From contig SMVS01000010.1 in the NCBI GenBank assembly GCA_004357435.1, positions 1 to 20,482 on the forward strand: DNA of 20,482 nucleotides, in the 5' to 3' direction. A model generated the notes under the pieces. That model did not search any database, was not told the origin of the DNA, and saw only the letters and a program-made list of their open reading frames with translations. The position numbers and the translations under genes were made by a program. Each line of letters starts with the position of its first letter. Within the stretch, counting starts at the first letter, position 1. This stretch comes from Nitrospina sp. (GTDB taxonomy: Bacteria > Nitrospinota > Nitrospinia > Nitrospinales > Nitrospinaceae). Below, one piece after another: positions 1-7,232 of the stretch.

Positions 1-137
1 GATTGCCCTGAGGGCTCTGTCGTTTATATAAAATTCGGAAAAAACAGCTTTTCTATTGAATTTGAATTTATCACGGTCTCAGTAGAATATGCAAATTTTA
101 ATGGCAGAAACGGGCGAGGAGGGTTCGGCAGGCAAAG
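1..137. other. Intergenic stretch downstream of secF
   Basis: No convincing gene is visible here. A perfect 5-bp-arm palindrome (gccctgagggc, 5-15) sits at the window edge but has no T-tract, so I do not call it a terminator. The rest is AT-rich sequence following the secF stop codon. Confidence 0.4.
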
Positions 138-1043
138 TCAGGCTTTTTTGCGTTTGGATCTTGATTCCCAAAACACCAGAAACACGCTGGCGATGAAAAT
201 TGAGGAATAGGTTCCGACCACCACTCCCACCAGCAAGGCAAAGGCAAAATCGTGGATGATTTCGCCGCCCAGAACAAACAAGGAGACCACCACCAGCAGG
301 GTGGTCCCGGAGGTCAACAGGGTTCGGCTCAGGGTTTGGTTGATGCTGGTGTTGATGACGGAAATCAGGGACGCCTTGCCGCGCCGCCGCCAGTTTTCCC
401 GGATGCGGTCGAACACGACTATGGTGTCGTTCAGCGAATACCCAATGATGGCTAGAAAGGCCGCCACCACCACCAGAGTGAACTCCTTGTCCATCACCGA
501 AAACGCTCCCATGGTGAGCATCACATCATGCATGAGCGCGATGATGGCGGCGATGGCGTACTGAAACTCAAACCGCCACGAAATGTAGATGACAATACCA
601 ATGATGGCGTAAAGGATGGACAACATGGCTTTCTCGCGCAGATCTTTGCCCACTTTCGGTCCCACCATCTCAACTCGTTCCACGGTGATGGTGTCGGGAT
701 CTATCCTTTTCGCCAGGGCCTCTTTAAGGGTCGTGCCCATTTCCTCCAAAGCGCCTTGCGACCGCTCCACGCGGATCAAGATATGGTTGGGCGACCCAAA
801 CTCCTGAATGGTGCTGTCCGCCAGGCCAAGGTCTTTCAAACTGTCGCGGATGTCGGACAAGTTGGGCGGACTTTCAAACTTCAATTGCACCAGGGTTCCG
901 CCGGCAAAATCGATGCCGAATTTCATACCGCCTTGAATCCCGAGGGACGCCAGGCTGGCCAAAATGAGCAGCCCCGAACACATGATCGCCATCCGGGCTT
1001 TGCCCATGAAATCGATATGGGTTTCTTTTTTAAAAATTTCCAT
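138..1043 (-). CDS. secF: Protein translocase subunit SecF
   Basis: SecF is the inner-membrane partner of SecD. Together they use the proton gradient to help pull secreted proteins through SecYEG and release them into the periplasm. The 301-residue protein has the family layout: an N-terminal membrane helix (about 18-36), the GIDFAGGT motif (43-50), a periplasmic domain (about 55-135), then a cluster of helices including the signature GYSLNDTIVVFDR (201-213). It ends in a basic RSKRKKA tail. It starts 39 bp after the secD stop and is the last gene of yajC-secD-secF on this strand. The ATG has only a weak upstream purine stretch, so translation may depend on coupling to secD. Length and motifs are normal for a stand-alone SecF. 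Confidence 0.97.
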   Translation of the reverse strand: MEIFKKETHIDFMGKARMAIMCSGLLILASLASLGIQGGMKFGIDFAGGTLVQLKFESPPNLSDIRDSLKDLGLADSTIQEFGSPNHILIRVERSQGALEEMGTTLKEALAKRIDPDTITVERVEMVGPKVGKDLREKAMLSILYAIIGIVIYISWRFEFQYAIAAIIALMHDVMLTMGAFSVMDKEFTLVVVAAFLAIIGYSLNDTIVVFDRIRENWRRRGKASLISVINTSINQTLSRTLLTSGTTLLVVVSLFVLGGEIIHDFAFALLVGVVVGTYSSIFIASVFLVFWESRSKRKKA

Positions 1044-1082
1044 AAGTTTGGTTTTCCGCTATTCCGAATCGTTCGACGGGAA

Positions 1083-2636
1083 TCAAATACTCAGACGATT
1101 TAGCTTTTTCCAGCTCATTGCTATATCGAAGACGGTCCGGCTGACGAACACCGCCGTGAACATGCTCGCCGCAATGCCGATGCACAGGGTGATGGCGAAT
1201 CCCTTGATCGGCCCGGTTCCAAACTGGAACAACACGATGGCCGCAATGAACGTGGTGACGTTGGCATCGACAATGGTGCGGAACGCTTTGGCGAATCCGG
1301 CGTCGATGGCGGCACGCACGGTTTTCCCGACCTTGATCTCCTCGCGGATACGCTCGAACACCAGCACGTTGGCATCGATGGCCATGCCGATCGTCAATAT
1401 GATTCCGGCGATGCCGGGCAACGTCAACGACGCCTCAAAATAGGCCAGCACTCCCATCAGTATAACCAGATTCAAAAACAAGGCGCTGACGGCGATTATT
1501 CCCGACAAGCGGTAATAAATGATGATGAACACCAGGACCAGCACAAAACCGATGATCATGGATTTAATTCCTGCCTCAATGGAGTCACGTCCCAGGGAGG
1601 GACCCACGGTGCGGTTTTCCAGAATGGTCACCGGCGCAGGCAGGGCTCCGGCGCGCAGGGCAATCGCCAGGTCACGCGCCTCCTCCGTGCTGAAACTGCC
1701 GGTGATCTGCGCCCGGCCTCCGATGATTTCATCCTGAATGACCGGCGCCGAATACACGTTGTCATCCAACACAATCGCCAGCCGCTTTTTAATGTTTTCG
1801 CGGGTGATCTGCTGGAATATCCGGGCGCCCACACTGTTGAAAGTGATGGCAACGTAAGGCTCGTTGTACTGTGAGTCGAAACGGACGTCGGCCCCGATGA
1901 TGGTGTCGCCGCTCAGCACCGTCCGCTTTTTGAGAAGGAACGGTTGGCGCGTGACCTCACCCGTTGCCTTGTTCTCAGTTCGCTGATAAAGAATCTCCTG
2001 TCCCTTAGGAATCGTGCCGCGCAAGGCATCCTCAGCGCTGATCACCTCATTCAACAGTTTGAATTCGAGTCGCGCGGTCTTGCCAATGAGGTCGATCGCC
2101 CGCTTGGCATCCTTGATGCCGGGCAGTTGCACCAGAATCCGGCGCTCGCCCTGGATCTGAATGGAAGGCTCAGCCACCCCGAACTGATCCACCCGGTTGC
2201 GGATGGTTTCCAACGCCTGTTGCACGGCGTTGTCCTGCAGATGTTTTAATTCATCGGGGCGCACCCTGTAGACCAGCTCCAGCCCGTCGCGCCGCACCTC
2301 GATCTGCTCCAGCGTAGGATAGTTCTTAAGGATCGAATTGGTGGCGGGCACATCTATGGTGTCCACCAAAATGATGCGGATCAGGCGGTTCTGCAAATCC
2401 TCGGACACCCGGTCGACTTCGATGTCTTCGTCCTCCAGCGCATGCTTGATATCGTCGGCCCTCTGCTCAAGGGCGTAATCGACCGCCTTCTCGGTTTGTA
2501 CCTCCAGCACCAGGTGCATGCCCCCCTGCAAATCCAGCCCCAGGCTGACTTTTTCCTCGAGCGGATAAGCCATCAGGACGGCACCCAGCAGGACCGCCAG
2601 GATCAACGGTATTTTCCAGCGGAGATGACTATACAT
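1083..2636 (-). CDS. secD: Protein translocase subunit SecD
   Basis: SecD is the larger membrane subunit of the SecDF proton-driven accessory complex of the Sec translocon. The 517-residue protein starts with a membrane helix (about 9-25), followed at once by the conserved LGLDLQGG motif (32-39). A long periplasmic region (P1/head) covers about 45-340. A C-terminal cluster of membrane helices contains GMAIDANVLVFERIREE; its Asp near residue 421 matches the conserved proton-relay aspartate of the family. At 517 residues it is shorter than the E. coli protein (about 615) but typical of many other bacteria. It lies between yajC (18 bp upstream) and secF (39 bp downstream), so the three are very probably one operon. 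Nothing looks damaged. Confidence 0.97.
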   Translation of the reverse strand: MYSHLRWKIPLILAVLLGAVLMAYPLEEKVSLGLDLQGGMHLVLEVQTEKAVDYALEQRADDIKHALEDEDIEVDRVSEDLQNRLIRIILVDTIDVPATNSILKNYPTLEQIEVRRDGLELVYRVRPDELKHLQDNAVQQALETIRNRVDQFGVAEPSIQIQGERRILVQLPGIKDAKRAIDLIGKTARLEFKLLNEVISAEDALRGTIPKGQEILYQRTENKATGEVTRQPFLLKKRTVLSGDTIIGADVRFDSQYNEPYVAITFNSVGARIFQQITRENIKKRLAIVLDDNVYSAPVIQDEIIGGRAQITGSFSTEEARDLAIALRAGALPAPVTILENRTVGPSLGRDSIEAGIKSMIIGFVLVLVFIIIYYRLSGIIAVSALFLNLVILMGVLAYFEASLTLPGIAGIILTIGMAIDANVLVFERIREEIKVGKTVRAAIDAGFAKAFRTIVDANVTTFIAAIVLFQFGTGPIKGFAITLCIGIAASMFTAVFVSRTVFDIAMSWKKLNRLSI

Positions 2637-2654
2637 AAAAATTTATTTCTGAGT

Positions 2655-2996
2655 TCACTGCTTGTCGCCGCGTTCTTTATTGACAGCGATGGAGGTGCGG
2701 TTGATTTTGATCCTCACGTTCTCCGCAATTTGCAAAGTGACGACTTCCTCCTTCAATTTCCGGATGGTGCCGTGAATGCCGCTCAAGGTCACCACGTTGT
2801 CGCCTTCTTTCAATTCATTGATCATGTTGCGGGCTTCCTTCTGCTTTTTCTGTTGCGGGCGGATGAGGATAAAATAAAAGATGAGGAACATGATGATGAT
2901 GGGAGGCAAAAGCGCCAGAAAACCGCCTCCCCCCTGTTGCCCCTCGGACGGCGGGGCCATCGCGATTACCCAATCCAGGTACGGTAATTGATGCAT
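2655..2996 (-). CDS. yajC: Preprotein translocase subunit YajC
   Basis: YajC is a small single-span membrane protein that copurifies with SecDF and the SecYEG holo-translocon. The 113-residue product has a Gly-rich lead-in (22-25), one strongly hydrophobic helix (about 26-45) and then the diagnostic RPQQKKQKE sequence (46-54). A short soluble domain (GDNVVTLSGIHGTI) follows, as in the family. The ATG at 2996 is preceded by a good AGGTGG ribosome-binding site six bases upstream. An alternative Met at residue 13 (MAPPSEG) lacks comparable support. It is the first gene of the yajC-secD-secF operon, and its roughly 200-base leader contains possible promoter and hairpin signals. Confidence 0.95.
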   Translation of the reverse strand: MHQLPYLDWVIAMAPPSEGQQGGGGFLALLPPIIIMFLIFYFILIRPQQKKQKEARNMINELKEGDNVVTLSGIHGTIRKLKEEVVTLQIAENVRIKINRTSIAVNKERGDKQ

Positions 2997-3043
2997 GGTC
3001 CACCTTTCCTATTGATCGTATTCATGAGGTGCGGTTTGCGCTG

Positions 3044-3073
3044 GGATTTTCCGCAAAAATAATTCGGAAATCC
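3044..3073 (-). promoter_or_regulatory. Stem-loop in the yajC leader
   Basis: The plus-strand arms ggattttccg (3044-3053) and cggaaatcc (3065-3073) pair with one bulged base around an 11-base AT-rich loop. A second, weaker pairing (tgcgg at 3030-3034 with ccgca at 3051-3055) overlaps one arm, so the two would compete. This could be a 5' leader structure of yajC-secDF. The function is unknown and the call rests only on base complementarity. Confidence 0.3.
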
Positions 3074-3095
3074 GCGTGCCGGATACCGCTATTTT

Positions 3096-3126
3096 AAAAA
3101 AAACAACCGGTTGAAACAAGGGGTTG
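3096..3126 (-). terminator. Weak terminator-like or attenuator-like hairpin before yajC
   Basis: Read on the minus strand, CAACC (3122-3126) can pair with GGTTG (3104-3108), and a run of eight T follows (3096-3103). The self-complementary CAACCGGTTG just before the T-run is an alternative fold. The stem is only five base pairs. It could end transcription from the gene upstream (3214-3759) or act in the yajC leader. Confidence 0.3.
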
Positions 3127-3157
3127 GTCCTGCTTCGGGAAGTCATCAAGAGAGTTG

Positions 3158-3186
3158 CTTCTATCAAATCCACCCAACTTTGTCAA
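3158..3186 (-). promoter_or_regulatory. Candidate sigma-70 promoter for yajC-secD-secF
   Basis: On the minus strand a perfect TTGACA (3181-3186) is followed, after a 17-base spacer, by TAGAAG (3158-3163), a 4/6 match to TATAAT. It lies just past the stop of the gene at 3214-3759 and would give a leader of about 155 bases before yajC. The -10 match is only moderate, and the candidate terminator at 3096-3126 lies between it and yajC. Confidence 0.35.
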
Positions 3187-3213
3187 ACTTTTCAAAGGCA
3201 ACCCGCCGCAACA

Positions 3214-3759
3214 TCAATAAAACTTTTGGGCGACGGCCCGCTCCCCGGTGAGCTTGACATAGAGGGCGTGGAATTCATGGGTGGACAGGTTGGGATCACG
3301 CAACTGCTCCAGTTGTTCGGGAGTGATTTTGGTTTCAGATTTATCGTCCCACGCGGAGGTGGCCACCGCCACGTAATAGGCCGGATTGAGCCGCTCATGG
3401 ACCAGCCCGTCAATACGGTCGTTGTGCTTGAGCGCAAACTCGATGACCCAGCGCGCGTCCACAGCGCTCAACCCATGACCGATTGCGATGTTGGTCGGCG
3501 GGTGTCCGCCCCGCGGCTTCCAGAACTGAAACGTGTGGCGCAGAACCTTGATGGTCCGGTCCTTCAACATCTGCCGGAGCGCCTTTTTATTTTTTTTATG
3601 CTTGTGCGCCAGCCAGACTTCCATGGTGCAGATGGTGGTCTTGGAAAGATCGCAACCGGAGGGCACATAAGGCGCCGATTTGATTTTATCCGAAGACTCC
3701 GCTGATACCGGGGTCACACACATCATGGCCAACACCATAACCAAAAACCATTTCTTCAT
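3214..3759 (-). CDS. Secreted protein of unknown function
   Basis: I do not recognise the family. The chosen ATG at 3759 has a GGAG ribosome-binding site 11 bases upstream and begins MKKWFLVMVLAMMCVTPVSAES, a classical signal peptide (cleavage likely after VSA, near residue 20). An in-frame ATG ten codons earlier would place a charged stretch in front of the signal and is less likely. The mature part is about 160 residues. It has two Cys (GCDLSKTTIC) that could form a disulphide, a Lys/His-rich segment (AHKHKKNKK), and a C-terminal half with HGLSAVDARWVIEFA and NPAYYVAVATSAWDD. It is the last gene of the frdB-frdA-GYF-NERD run, but a probable terminator precedes it, so it may be expressed separately. 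The export prediction is firm; function is unknown. Confidence 0.75.
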   Translation of the reverse strand: MKKWFLVMVLAMMCVTPVSAESSDKIKSAPYVPSGCDLSKTTICTMEVWLAHKHKKNKKALRQMLKDRTIKVLRHTFQFWKPRGGHPPTNIAIGHGLSAVDARWVIEFALKHNDRIDGLVHERLNPAYYVAVATSAWDDKSETKITPEQLEQLRDPNLSTHEFHALYVKLTGERAVAQKFY

Positions 3760-3790
3760 AAAACCCCACTCTCCAAAAAAATATCTCAAT

Positions 3791-3819
3791 AAAAAAAGCG
3801 CCCGTCGGAATCACCGGGC
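3791..3819 (-). terminator. Intrinsic terminator overlapping the end of the NERD-like gene
   Basis: On the minus strand, GCCCG and CGGGC (the ends of 3800-3819) form a 5-bp GC stem around a 10-base loop. It is followed by GC and then seven T (3791-3797), a standard Rho-independent pattern. The stop codon of the NERD-like gene (3811-3813) lies inside the hairpin. It would end or reduce transcription of the frd-like gene group before the secreted-protein gene that starts at 3759. Confidence 0.6.
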
Positions 3820-4350
3820 ATCCTGCCGCAAAAACGCCAAGGCTTTTTGCTGATCCTCTGCGCTCACCACCGGCCGCGAAAAAGATCGGATGCGCCGGAG
3901 AACATTCTGCGGTGGTACCAGCACCGGTTCCTCCGGCCCCTGCAAGCGGGCATTCAGAAACACGACCAGGGAAATCATCGGCAACTCCCCCAGTTTTTCC
4001 TGAAGGTCGTTGATCACTTGCCGGCTTCGCCACAGGGGATTGTACAGCGCCTCCCGTTGCTTGCGCCAGACGCTGACAGGCCACTCGCGCTGACCGGGTT
4101 GCACGTCCACCCGCCCCGGCTCCAGCCGCTCATGGACGAGGAACAACCCATAAGGAGAAACCACCACATGATCGATGCGGATCATGCCTCTGGCGGTACG
4201 CAAAATAACGCCGGTCACCACCGAATACTCTTTCCCCAACTCTTTCAGCAGGGGTTCAATCTCGAGACGCGCGCCTTTTCTCGGCAACCAAAACCATCCC
4301 GCCAGCGCCAGCCCGAGCACTGCCAGCGCGGGCAAAATCCACGGGTCCAT
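3811..4350 (-). CDS. Membrane-anchored NERD-like domain protein
   Basis: The product (179 residues from the ATG at 4350; a TTG one codon earlier is possible) starts with a single hydrophobic helix (about 5-22). The IDHVVVSPYGLFLV motif (59-72) is the hallmark of NERD, a nuclease-related domain of the PD-(D/E)xK type. The preceding LLKELGKEYSVVTGVIL and following REALYNPLWRSRQVINDL also fit NERD. The conserved Asp (D60) is present, but where active members carry E-x-K after this strand, this protein reads H73-E-R75. The metal-binding Glu and the catalytic Lys are therefore apparently replaced, and it may not cut DNA. It begins six bases after the stop of the GYF-like gene, so the two are probably co-translated. 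The N-terminal anchor with a cytoplasmic domain is inference. Confidence 0.7.
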   Translation of the reverse strand: MDPWILPALAVLGLALAGWFWLPRKGARLEIEPLLKELGKEYSVVTGVILRTARGMIRIDHVVVSPYGLFLVHERLEPGRVDVQPGQREWPVSVWRKQREALYNPLWRSRQVINDLQEKLGELPMISLVVFLNARLQGPEEPVLVPPQNVLRRIRSFSRPVVSAEDQQKALAFLRQDAR

Positions 4351-4356
4351 CAACGT

Positions 4357-4734
4357 TCAACCATTGAATTCACGAAACATTTCGGCCAGCTCGCTCAATT
4401 GCTTCTCTATATGAGGCGGTGGGGGTAAGTTTTCTTCTAATTTATTTTCATCATCCGCGATATTGCCACCCGCGGCACGCGGGTTTTGAGCCGGCGCGCT
4501 GGCCTGCGGGCCTCCGGTTGCCATAAAATACCGTGACAACTGGCGGTTGCGGCCCACCGGCATCCAGTGCTCGCCATCGGGCGAAAACTCATCGGTCGGC
4601 AATATTTTGCCATTGCGGATACCGGCCACCAGCGATTTCACCGGCACCCTGAGGAGAACTTTCCGGCCCCGGCGGAGCATGACGAACGACAGGCGCTGGC
4701 CGGACGATTTTATTTTTTCATTGAATTCAGGCAT
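4357..4734 (-). CDS. Small protein with GYF_2-like domain and Pro-rich tail
   Basis: The best start is the ATG at 4734, which has AGGA nine bases upstream; an ATG at 4743 directly abuts that AGGA, and longer versions would overlap the flavoprotein gene. The 125-residue product has an N-terminal domain (about 15-70) resembling GYF_2/DUF4339: FVMLRRGRKVLL, then a helix with NGKILPTDEFSPDG and a conserved W57 in HWMPVGR. GYF_2 domains are thought to be peptide-binding modules. An Ala/Pro linker (71-90), a short Pro run (PPPP, 104-107) and a C-terminal amphipathic helix (EKQLSELAEMFREF) follow. It sits between the flavoprotein gene (37 bp upstream) and the NERD-like gene (6 bp downstream), suggesting a linked job with the NERD-like protein. 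Domain assignment is by eye; the function is unknown. Confidence 0.6.
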   Translation of the reverse strand: MPEFNEKIKSSGQRLSFVMLRRGRKVLLRVPVKSLVAGIRNGKILPTDEFSPDGEHWMPVGRNRQLSRYFMATGGPQASAPAQNPRAAGGNIADDENKLEENLPPPPHIEKQLSELAEMFREFNG

Positions 4735-4771
4735 CCGTGGCATTCCTAAAGTTTTAATGCGGCAAAGATTT

Positions 4772-6442
4772 TCAGCGCTTGGCAAACGGATCGGGCGGTT
4801 CGGAAGCTGGCGGCGCTGGCCGGGTTGCGGGGTCTGGTTGGCCCACCACCGGTTTTCCCGAAACTTCAAACTTCAATCCGGAGGCTGAGGGGTACAGTTG
4901 CGGCGACGTGCCGCCCGAAGCGCCCGCCGGCCGGGCTTCCCGAAATTGTTGCAACGCACTCAAGGTGACCGGCCCGCGTGCGGGCAAGTCGTTGCGAACG
5001 GATTCCGCCGCGCGCCGTCCGAACACAATAATATCAAGAAGTGAGTTTCCCATCAACCTATTGGTGCCATGCAATCCCCCGGTCACCTCGCCCGCCGCCC
5101 ACAGGCCGGGGCGATCGGTCCGGCCCTCGGCAGTGATTTTCACGCCGCCGTTCTGGTAATGCAGAGTGGGATAAACCAGGATCGGCTGTTGCGCGGGATC
5201 GATCCCATACCGTTTGAACCGGTGAATGAGACCTGGAAACTGGCTCGCCAGAGTGCCCTCGCCTTTTAAAATTTCGATCATGGGCGTGTCCAGCCAGACG
5301 CCGTGCCGCCCGTTTGGCGTTTGGATGCCGCGATGCTCGACCCCTTCGCGGATGATGGCGGACGCCACCACGTCGCGCGTAGTCAACTCGTTGATGAACC
5401 GTTCGCCCGCCGCGTTCAACAATTGGGCGCCGGCGGCGCGGATCGACTCGCTGACCAATTGCCCCACCAACGCTTCCGGATAACTGGCCCCGGAAGGATG
5501 GTACTGAAAACTTTCCAGATGTATGAGATGACAAGCCTGACGGTAGGCCAGCACCAGGCCGTCACCGGTGGCCCCCATGTGGTTGCTGGTGGGATAACCC
5601 TGCAGGCGAAGCTGGCCGCTGCCGCCGGTAGCGAGGACCACCGCCCGTGCTGAAACGGTTATCAATTGCCCGTTGTCACTGTGCCACAGCACGGCCCCGG
5701 TGACCCGGCCCTGGCCGTCGTCCAGCAACTCCACCGCCGAATGGTTGGGCAGGATTTGCGTGCCGCCGGACAACACCGCATCCTTGAGGACGCGCATGAT
5801 TTCCAGTCCGGTGTAATCCCGGCAGGCCAGCACCCGCGCCACCGAAGTACCGCCGCCGGAGCGCAGACGGAAGGTGCCGTCCGGGTTGGCATCGAACAGC
5901 GCGCCCAACTGATTCAGCCAGCGGATGCTGGCCGGTCCCTGTTCGCACAAAATGCGCAGGAGGCCGGGATCGTTCTGGCCGTGCCCGCCGACAAAAGCAT
6001 CGGCGTAATGACGGCGCGGCGAATCGTCCGGCCCCAGCGCGGCCTGGATACCGCCCTCGGCCATGACGGTGTTGGCATCGCCCAGACGCAGTTTGGTGGC
6101 GAGGTGAACCGACAGGCCGGAGCCTTCGAGACCCAAAGCGGTACACACGCCAGCACCGCCCCCGCCCAGAATCAGCACGTCCGTTTCAACATCCACCACC
6201 GGTTTGAAATTTTTCGGAAGGAGGCTGTCCGCCTCCAGCAAATCCGCCAACTCGTTGGGAAATTTTTCGGCGTTGGCGTTCGGCCCGATTTTGAGCGTCC
6301 GCTCCATCCCGCTAAAATCCGGATGAAATTTCTTGATGAGCGCCTCCGCTTCAGCATCGCTGATTGCCGGGAAGGATTGCCGCATCCGGTCGGCGCGGGT
6401 GCGCTCGACTTTGGCAAGAGACTCGCTGGCCCAGTCCATCAT
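4772..6442 (-). CDS. FAD-binding fumarate reductase/succinate dehydrogenase-like flavoprotein
   Basis: The family interconverts fumarate and succinate, or oxidises related substrates, passing electrons through an Fe-S partner. The 556-residue protein shows the dinucleotide motif LILGGGGAG (91-98), the FAD region TVMAEGGIQAALG, HPSG (315-318), the active-site Arg in TTRDVV (R356), LHYQNGG (H428) and GLHGTNRLMGNSLLD (R462). Three things are odd. Residue 124 is Asn where SdhA/FrdA carry the His that binds FAD covalently, so FAD is probably non-covalent. About 85 extra residues precede the FAD domain. The protein ends in a Pro-rich tail instead of the usual helical C-terminal domain of roughly 150 residues. 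Its ATG overlaps the Fe-S subunit stop (ATGATGG), so the two are translationally coupled; an adjacent ATG at 6439 is equally possible. L-aspartate oxidase is less likely given the Fe-S partner. Confidence 0.85.
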   Translation of the reverse strand: MMDWASESLAKVERTRADRMRQSFPAISDAEAEALIKKFHPDFSGMERTLKIGPNANAEKFPNELADLLEADSLLPKNFKPVVDVETDVLILGGGGAGVCTALGLEGSGLSVHLATKLRLGDANTVMAEGGIQAALGPDDSPRRHYADAFVGGHGQNDPGLLRILCEQGPASIRWLNQLGALFDANPDGTFRLRSGGGTSVARVLACRDYTGLEIMRVLKDAVLSGGTQILPNHSAVELLDDGQGRVTGAVLWHSDNGQLITVSARAVVLATGGSGQLRLQGYPTSNHMGATGDGLVLAYRQACHLIHLESFQYHPSGASYPEALVGQLVSESIRAAGAQLLNAAGERFINELTTRDVVASAIIREGVEHRGIQTPNGRHGVWLDTPMIEILKGEGTLASQFPGLIHRFKRYGIDPAQQPILVYPTLHYQNGGVKITAEGRTDRPGLWAAGEVTGGLHGTNRLMGNSLLDIIVFGRRAAESVRNDLPARGPVTLSALQQFREARPAGASGGTSPQLYPSASGLKFEVSGKPVVGQPDPATRPAPPASEPPDPFAKR

Positions 6443-7137
6443 GGCGGGCCGCCCTGGTCACGGAAGGCACGCGCCCGCTTAAGACGTTCCGCCGGGTCGG
6501 TGGATAACAGGTACGCCCACTCGCGGTCGGACTGGGCATCGGCCGGCATGGCCAGCAGTTGGTCGAGAACCGGGGTCTCGCGGGTCATGCCCAGGGAACG
6601 CCGCACCCACAGGCCCATATTGTGCGGCTTCACTTTGTCTTCACACACCACGCGGCACAATCCGCAGTGAATGCAGGTGGTGAAATCCTCCGCCACCGCT
6701 TGAAATTCGCCCTTCTGCATGCGCAGAACCGAATCCATCACCGGGATCGACATCGGACACGCAATCGTACAACTGTCGCATTTCGTGCACCGGTCGAGCG
6801 TTGGAAAAGCGGCGCGCAGTTTGCCGGCATCCGGATTCATCACCGGCGCTACCGGCGGAATGTGTTCGGCGGGAAACGGAAAAATCTCCATGCCGTCTTC
6901 CACCGGCCGCATGCAGGCCAGATCGGTGCCGCCTGGTCGGTCGTCCGGGAAACGTAGAGTCACCGTGCAGGCCCCGCACACGCCACCGAGACAACCCGTC
7001 TGGATTTTCTGGGCCAAGCCCGCCGACCACAGGGCGTGGATGATGGTTTCCCCGGCCTTGGCTTTTATGGTCTTCCCTTGAATGCGAATTTCGACCGTGT
7101 CGGTGCCGGATAGCGGATTGTTGGAAACGTCACTCAT
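6439..7137 (-). CDS. Fumarate reductase/succinate dehydrogenase-like iron-sulfur subunit
   Basis: The 232-residue protein has an N-terminal ferredoxin-like domain with C49-x4-C54-x2-C57 and C75, a [2Fe-2S] pattern. A bacterial-ferredoxin-like domain follows with two four-Cys sets: C117/C120/C123/C127 (ending CP) and C155/C158/C161/C165. It would carry electrons to or from the flavoprotein encoded next, whose start codon overlaps this stop. SdhB/FrdB normally binds one [2Fe-2S], one [4Fe-4S] and one [3Fe-4S] cluster; here both C-terminal sets read C-x2-C-x2-C-x3-C, so two [4Fe-4S] clusters are likely. The ATG at 7137 has AGGTGG about eight bases upstream. No cytochrome b or membrane-anchor gene is nearby, so the complex could be soluble or use an anchor encoded elsewhere. 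A role in a TCA or reductive TCA cycle is inference. Confidence 0.85.
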   Translation of the reverse strand: MSDVSNNPLSGTDTVEIRIQGKTIKAKAGETIIHALWSAGLAQKIQTGCLGGVCGACTVTLRFPDDRPGGTDLACMRPVEDGMEIFPFPAEHIPPVAPVMNPDAGKLRAAFPTLDRCTKCDSCTIACPMSIPVMDSVLRMQKGEFQAVAEDFTTCIHCGLCRVVCEDKVKPHNMGLWVRRSLGMTRETPVLDQLLAMPADAQSDREWAYLLSTDPAERLKRARAFRDQGGPP

Positions 7138-7232
7138 AATTTACCCACCTGAATTTAAAAGTCCGTTGCCCCGCCATGTTAAACACTATGGGATTGGCTT
7201 GCAAGGTGGCAAAAACCTGGATGCTTCGCGGA

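Noticed and set aside
528..1103. Plus-strand frame of 191 codons opposite secF
   Set aside because: It is antisense to secF, with no motif or ribosome-binding site.
3686..4084. Second minus-strand frame overlapping the NERD-like and secreted-protein genes
   Set aside because: It is out of frame with both supported genes and has no domain or start signal.
4735..5000. Frameshift explaining the missing C-terminal domain of the flavoprotein
   Set aside because: The Pro-rich tail reads through to a stop 37 bases before a separate gene with its own ribosome-binding site, and the typical C-terminal helices are not visible in other frames.
4772..6442. L-aspartate oxidase (NadB) as the identity of the flavoprotein
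   Set aside because: The overlapping [2Fe-2S]/ferredoxin subunit and the overall motifs fit the fumarate reductase/succinate dehydrogenase group better; NadB does not pair with such a subunit.
5666..6670. Long plus-strand open frame (334 codons) opposite the flavoprotein and Fe-S genes
   Set aside because: It is antisense to two clear protein families and has no recognisable motif; high GC content makes such mirror frames common.
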